Assembly (NCBI GenBank): GCA_023389195.1
Contig: JAEWET010000016.1
Span: 124,001 to 188,000 of the forward strand
Direction of reading: 5' to 3'
Origin: Aliihoeflea sp023389195
GTDB lineage: Bacteria; Pseudomonadota; Alphaproteobacteria; Rhizobiales; Rhizobiaceae
Length of the DNA stretch: 64,000 bases
Positions 61,485-64,000 of the stretch are shown here, piece by piece (positions within the stretch are counted from its first letter, which is position 1; each line of letters starts with the position of its first letter). The notes under the pieces are model-generated. The model searched no databases and was not told the DNA's origin. It saw only the letters and a list, made by a program, of their open reading frames with translations. The translations under genes were made by a program, and so were the position numbers.

Positions 61485-61889
61485 ATGACTTACGGATTTC
61501 ATCACGTTCACATCAAGACGCATGACCCGAAGGGCGTGGCTGACTGGTTCGGCAACGCATTCGGCTTCGAGATCGTGATCGATGCCGAAAGGGCGAGCGG
61601 AGACCGGATCATCCGCTGCGCTCTCGGCGCCAATCAGCCGCCGTTCATCGTCATTACCAGCCCGGTCCCGGGTCAGGACCTGCCAGAGGGTCGCACGCAT
61701 CAATCGCTGGGTCTGGAACATTTCGCAATGACGACGGACGACGTCCCAGCGGCTGCCGATCGGCTCGTCGAACTAGGGGCGGTCCTCGTGGACGGCCCCA
61801 TCACCGCACCGGACGGCACCGTCATGGCATTCCTGACCGTCCCGGGTGACGTCCGCATCGAACTGGTGCATTTCCCGACCGGAGTTTAA
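61485..61889 (+). CDS. VOC (glyoxalase/dioxygenase) family protein
   Basis: The 134-residue protein has one vicinal-oxygen-chelate module pair: HHVHIKTHDPKGVADWF at the start and LEHFAMTTDDV in the middle, with the C-terminal VRIELVHF strand giving the Glu ligand. The likely metal ligands are His7 or His9, His in LEHF and Glu in IELVH. It may be an isomerase, lyase or dioxygenase acting on a pathway intermediate. It is the last gene of module D, 51 bases after the alcohol dehydrogenase. Confidence 0.87.
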   Translation: MTYGFHHVHIKTHDPKGVADWFGNAFGFEIVIDAERASGDRIIRCALGANQPPFIVITSPVPGQDLPEGRTHQSLGLEHFAMTTDDVPAAADRLVELGAVLVDGPITAPDGTVMAFLTVPGDVRIELVHFPTGV

Positions 61890-61985
61890 GTCGAAAATCC
61901 CTGCTGATGTCCGGCGTCACCCTGCGCAGCAGCAAGCGGGACGCCGAGAAAACGGCATCCGGCCCCAAGCTTCTGAGCGGATTCG

Positions 61986-62468
61986 CTAGGATACAGAGAG
62001 AATTTCGATCTCGTGCGGCCCCAGACGTGCGACATCGCCAACGCTCTTGCCGAGCAGCGCCACGGCGACGGGCGATCCGTCCGATATCGTTCCCTGCGAC
62101 GGGTTCGCCTCGTCCTCACCCACGATACGGAACGTCTGAACCCTTCCATCGTCACGTTCGAACGTCACTGTATGGCCGAATGCGATGACGTCGTTCGAAG
62201 AGGGTTTCGGACGCAGCACCGCCGTCCGTAGGCGCTCGGCGTAGTAGCGCATGTCGCGAAAAGGCACCGCCGCCTGCCGACGCCTTTCGTTGACATCCTC
62301 GAGCGAGGACGCAGCATCGAGCGCCTTTCGCGCTCGCTCCAATTCGGTTTCAAGCATCTTGAAACCAGCCTCGGTGACGAGGTTGGGCCGGTCCGATATC
62401 GGGCGTGCGGGCAGGACGGTTTCGGATGCTGCCTCTGCGCTTTCTTCTTTGACGAACGCGACGCTCAT
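61986..62468 (-). CDS. GreA/GreB family transcription elongation factor-like protein
   Basis: The 160-residue protein has an N-terminal helical part (VTEAGFKMLETELERARKAL) and a C-terminal FKBP-like domain with VIAFGHTVTFE, IVGEDEANPSQGTISDGSP and VAVALLGKSVGDVARL, the Gre signature. At the coiled-coil tip, where GreA has the acidic DLSENAEY that places magnesium for RNA cleavage, this protein reads VPFRDMRYYAERL. It thus belongs to the Gre-like group that probably binds the RNA polymerase channel with a different effect. It stands alone beside an island boundary. Confidence 0.85.
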   Translation of the reverse strand: MSVAFVKEESAEAASETVLPARPISDRPNLVTEAGFKMLETELERARKALDAASSLEDVNERRRQAAVPFRDMRYYAERLRTAVLRPKPSSNDVIAFGHTVTFERDDGRVQTFRIVGEDEANPSQGTISDGSPVAVALLGKSVGDVARLGPHEIEILSVS

Positions 62469-62938
62469 CGGGTCAGACCTCCTGCGGATACCTTACCTAT
62501 TTGGTTGGACCGCGACTGCCATTCAAGGCGCACGCGCCGCGCAGTCCAGATTCCTCCTGCGCACGCGGAACACGGCTCCGTTCAGGATGCTAGTCTGTCC
62601 GAAGGGTTTCTACGGCTGGGAGCGCTCTGCGTGCATCTTGCGCTGACTTGAGATCTCGCCAGCGCGCAGGGCTATGTCTCGGCGGTGGTGCAGCTCGGCG
62701 CGACGCCGAAGCGGGTCTATGCCCGCCACACTCGCGGCGGAACTAATCGACCGATAACAGAATGCGAATTGGCTATATGGCGGAGAGAGAGGCCGCCATG
62801 ATTAGGGCTCATAACACACCAAGCAGTTCAAAGAATGTTTGATTTTCCATGGAATAGCGCTCGTTCATTCTAGCGACCGGTTGCAATCAGCACCAATAGA
62901 TCGCACAGTCATTGGTGGGTTTTATGTGGGGTTGACAG
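62469..62938. other. 470-base gap upstream of the integrase
   Basis: No gene, tRNA, terminator or long repeat is recognised here. A short open stretch at about 62658-62792 on the plus strand (reading QGYVSAVVQLGATPKRVYAR) has gene-like codon use but no start; it may be the decayed end of a lost gene. The stretch 62740-62900 is less GC-rich than the rest of the window, in keeping with island DNA. An attachment site should lie somewhere here or just outside, but it cannot be pinpointed without the other junction. Confidence 0.4.
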
Positions 62939-64000
62939 ATGCCTGTGCGGGCCAAGGAATTCTCTGCGCTTGAAGTGAAGCGGGCTATGCGTCCCGGTCT
63001 CCATGCGGTGGGCGGCGTGCCGGGACTGTGTCTGCAGATCGCACCGTCTGGCGCGAAGTCATGGATACTTCGCGTCCTCGTCAATGGGCGGCGACGGGAA
63101 ATCGGTGTCGGCGGTTATCCGGACGTGATGCTTGCCGAAGCCCGGGAGCGAGCTCGCTCGATCCGAATGCAAATACGCGATGGGATTGATCCGGTAGCAG
63201 ATCGTCGAGCCCGTCGCGCGGCCCAGCGCGCCAGAGTCACCGCGGTCACGTTTGAGCAGGCTGCTCGCAGATGGCATCAGAGCAAACAAAGTGAGTACCG
63301 CAACCCAAAGCATGCGGCGCAGGTTCTCAGCACAATCGAAACGTATGCCGTGCCGGTGATTGGCAACTTGCCCGTGGAGCAGATCGGACTGAAAGAAGTC
63401 CTGGCTGTCCTGCAGCCGATCTGGGCGGACAAGACCGAGACTGCCTCTCGACTTCGCGGGCGTATCGAGAGTGTGCTCGCCTGGGCCACAGTGTCCGGCC
63501 ACCGATCCGGCGACAACCCGGCGCGTTGGAAAGGCAACCTCGACGCGGTGCTTGCGCAGCCTGGCAAGATCGCCCGGGTCAAGCATCATCCAGCCCTGCC
63601 GATCGAAGAACTCCCCGCATTCTTCGCCCGCTTGCGCCAGCAGTCGGGCATGGCAGCGCGGGCGCTGGAGTTCCTGATTCTAACGGCGGCGCGATCTGGC
63701 GAAGTTCGAGGTGCCAAATGGATGGAGCTGGATAGTGATGCGGGCGTATGGACCGTGCCCGCAGAACGCATGAAGGCAGGGCGTGAGCATCGGGTGCCGC
63801 TGTCCTCGCAGGCTCGAAATCTCCTCGAACGGCTGCCCGAGTTTGAGGGTAGCGACTTCGTTTTCAGTGCGCCGCGCGGCGGTATGCTCTCTGACATGTC
63901 CATCTCAGCGGTAATGCGCCGAATGGACGCTGTAGCTGTTCCGCATGGCTTCCGCTCGACCTTCCGGGACTGGGCTGCGGAGCACACAGAATACGCTGGC
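62939..64000 (+). CDS. P4-type tyrosine recombinase/integrase, N-terminal 354 residues
   Basis: The gene starts at ATG 62939 and is still open at the right edge. The N-terminal DUF4102 arm-type domain (about 3-85) includes FSALEVKRAM and GGYPDVMLAEARERA. A core-binding domain with SAM-like helices follows (about 105-200). The catalytic domain has Arg in LTAARSGEVRGA and HGFRSTFRDWA, the His-x-x-Arg box; the catalytic Tyr lies outside the window. P4-type integrases insert islands into tRNA genes. This suggests that an integrated element begins near 62.5 kb and runs to the right. No stop codon is seen in 354 codons. Confidence 0.9.
   Translation, partial: MPVRAKEFSALEVKRAMRPGLHAVGGVPGLCLQIAPSGAKSWILRVLVNGRRREIGVGGYPDVMLAEARERARSIRMQIRDGIDPVADRRARRAAQRARVTAVTFEQAARRWHQSKQSEYRNPKHAAQVLSTIETYAVPVIGNLPVEQIGLKEVLAVLQPIWADKTETASRLRGRIESVLAWATVSGHRSGDNPARWKGNLDAVLAQPGKIARVKHHPALPIEELPAFFARLRQQSGMAARALEFLILTAARSGEVRGAKWMELDSDAGVWTVPAERMKAGREHRVPLSSQARNLLERLPEFEGSDFVFSAPRGGMLSDMSISAVMRRMDAVAVPHGFRSTFRDWAAEHTEYAG

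Noticed and set aside
62469..62938. tRNA gene or attachment repeat before the integrase
   Set aside because: No cloverleaf-like stretch or T-arm motif was found by reading both strands, and no direct repeat is visible within the window.

Overview
This GC-rich window comes from an alphaproteobacterium, almost certainly of the order Hyphomicrobiales (Rhizobiales). The pointers are an ActR/ActS (RegA/RegB) redox pair beside hrpB, the htpX-rsmB-heparinase-purH gene order, a RirA-type and an Irr-type iron-control site, and RIME-like palindromic repeats. The genus cannot be named from the sequence.

Region 1, about 1-17.2 kb, is housekeeping: the 5' end of a TadE/TadG-like pilin-assembly gene, an exported nuclease, a transglutaminase-like protein, a DUF1674 succinate-dehydrogenase assembly factor, htpX, rsmB, a heparinase II/III-like protein and purH. 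Convergent to these is a minus-strand run, ynjB-ynjC-ynjD-hrpB-actS-actR, whose genes overlap or nearly touch. Region 2, about 16.4-26 kb, is iron handling: bfr and bfd below a possible Irr box, a small membrane protein, a PQQ-type sugar dehydrogenase, and a full hydroxamate-siderophore operon (TonB receptor, FhuF-like reductase, fhuC, fhuD, fhuB) with a RirA-like TGA-N9-TCA palindrome upstream.

Region 3, about 26-62 kb, is a large catabolic block. It starts with an aromatic amino acid ammonia-lyase and a divergent Lrp regulator. Three TRAP uptake systems follow (two DctPQM, one TAXI type with a fused permease), then an NMT1/Tau-type ABC importer. Each sits beside its own regulators (IclR, IclR, TetR, IclR) and enzymes. 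Module A (28.3-36.6 kb): IclR, 3-ketosteroid-dehydrogenase-like flavoprotein, SDR, TRAP, ThDP enzyme. Module B (36.7-48.2 kb): TAXI-TRAP, IclR, ACMSD-like amidohydrolase, aldehyde dehydrogenase, FAD aromatic hydroxylase, acyl-CoA ligase, FAH-family hydrolase, TetR. Module C (48.3-52.4 kb): TRAP and an MBL hydrolase. Module D (52.4-61.9 kb): SDR, IclR, cupin dioxygenase-like protein, two ABC permeases, ATPase, an unrecognised 107-residue membrane protein, binding protein, two SDRs, iron-type alcohol dehydrogenase and a VOC protein. The joint picture is uptake and stepwise oxidation of aromatic or related carboxylates; the substrates are not identifiable here.

Region 4, 62-64 kb, holds a GreA/GreB-like gene, a 470-base gap and the start of a P4-type tyrosine integrase that runs off the right edge, so a mobile island probably begins there. 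The best candidates for new biology are: module D with its small membrane protein and matching 17-bp operators; a GC-rich hairpin directly after every one of the four binding-protein genes of the TRAP and ABC systems; a palindromic repeat inserted in frame in hrpB; and several enzymes with altered catalytic residues.
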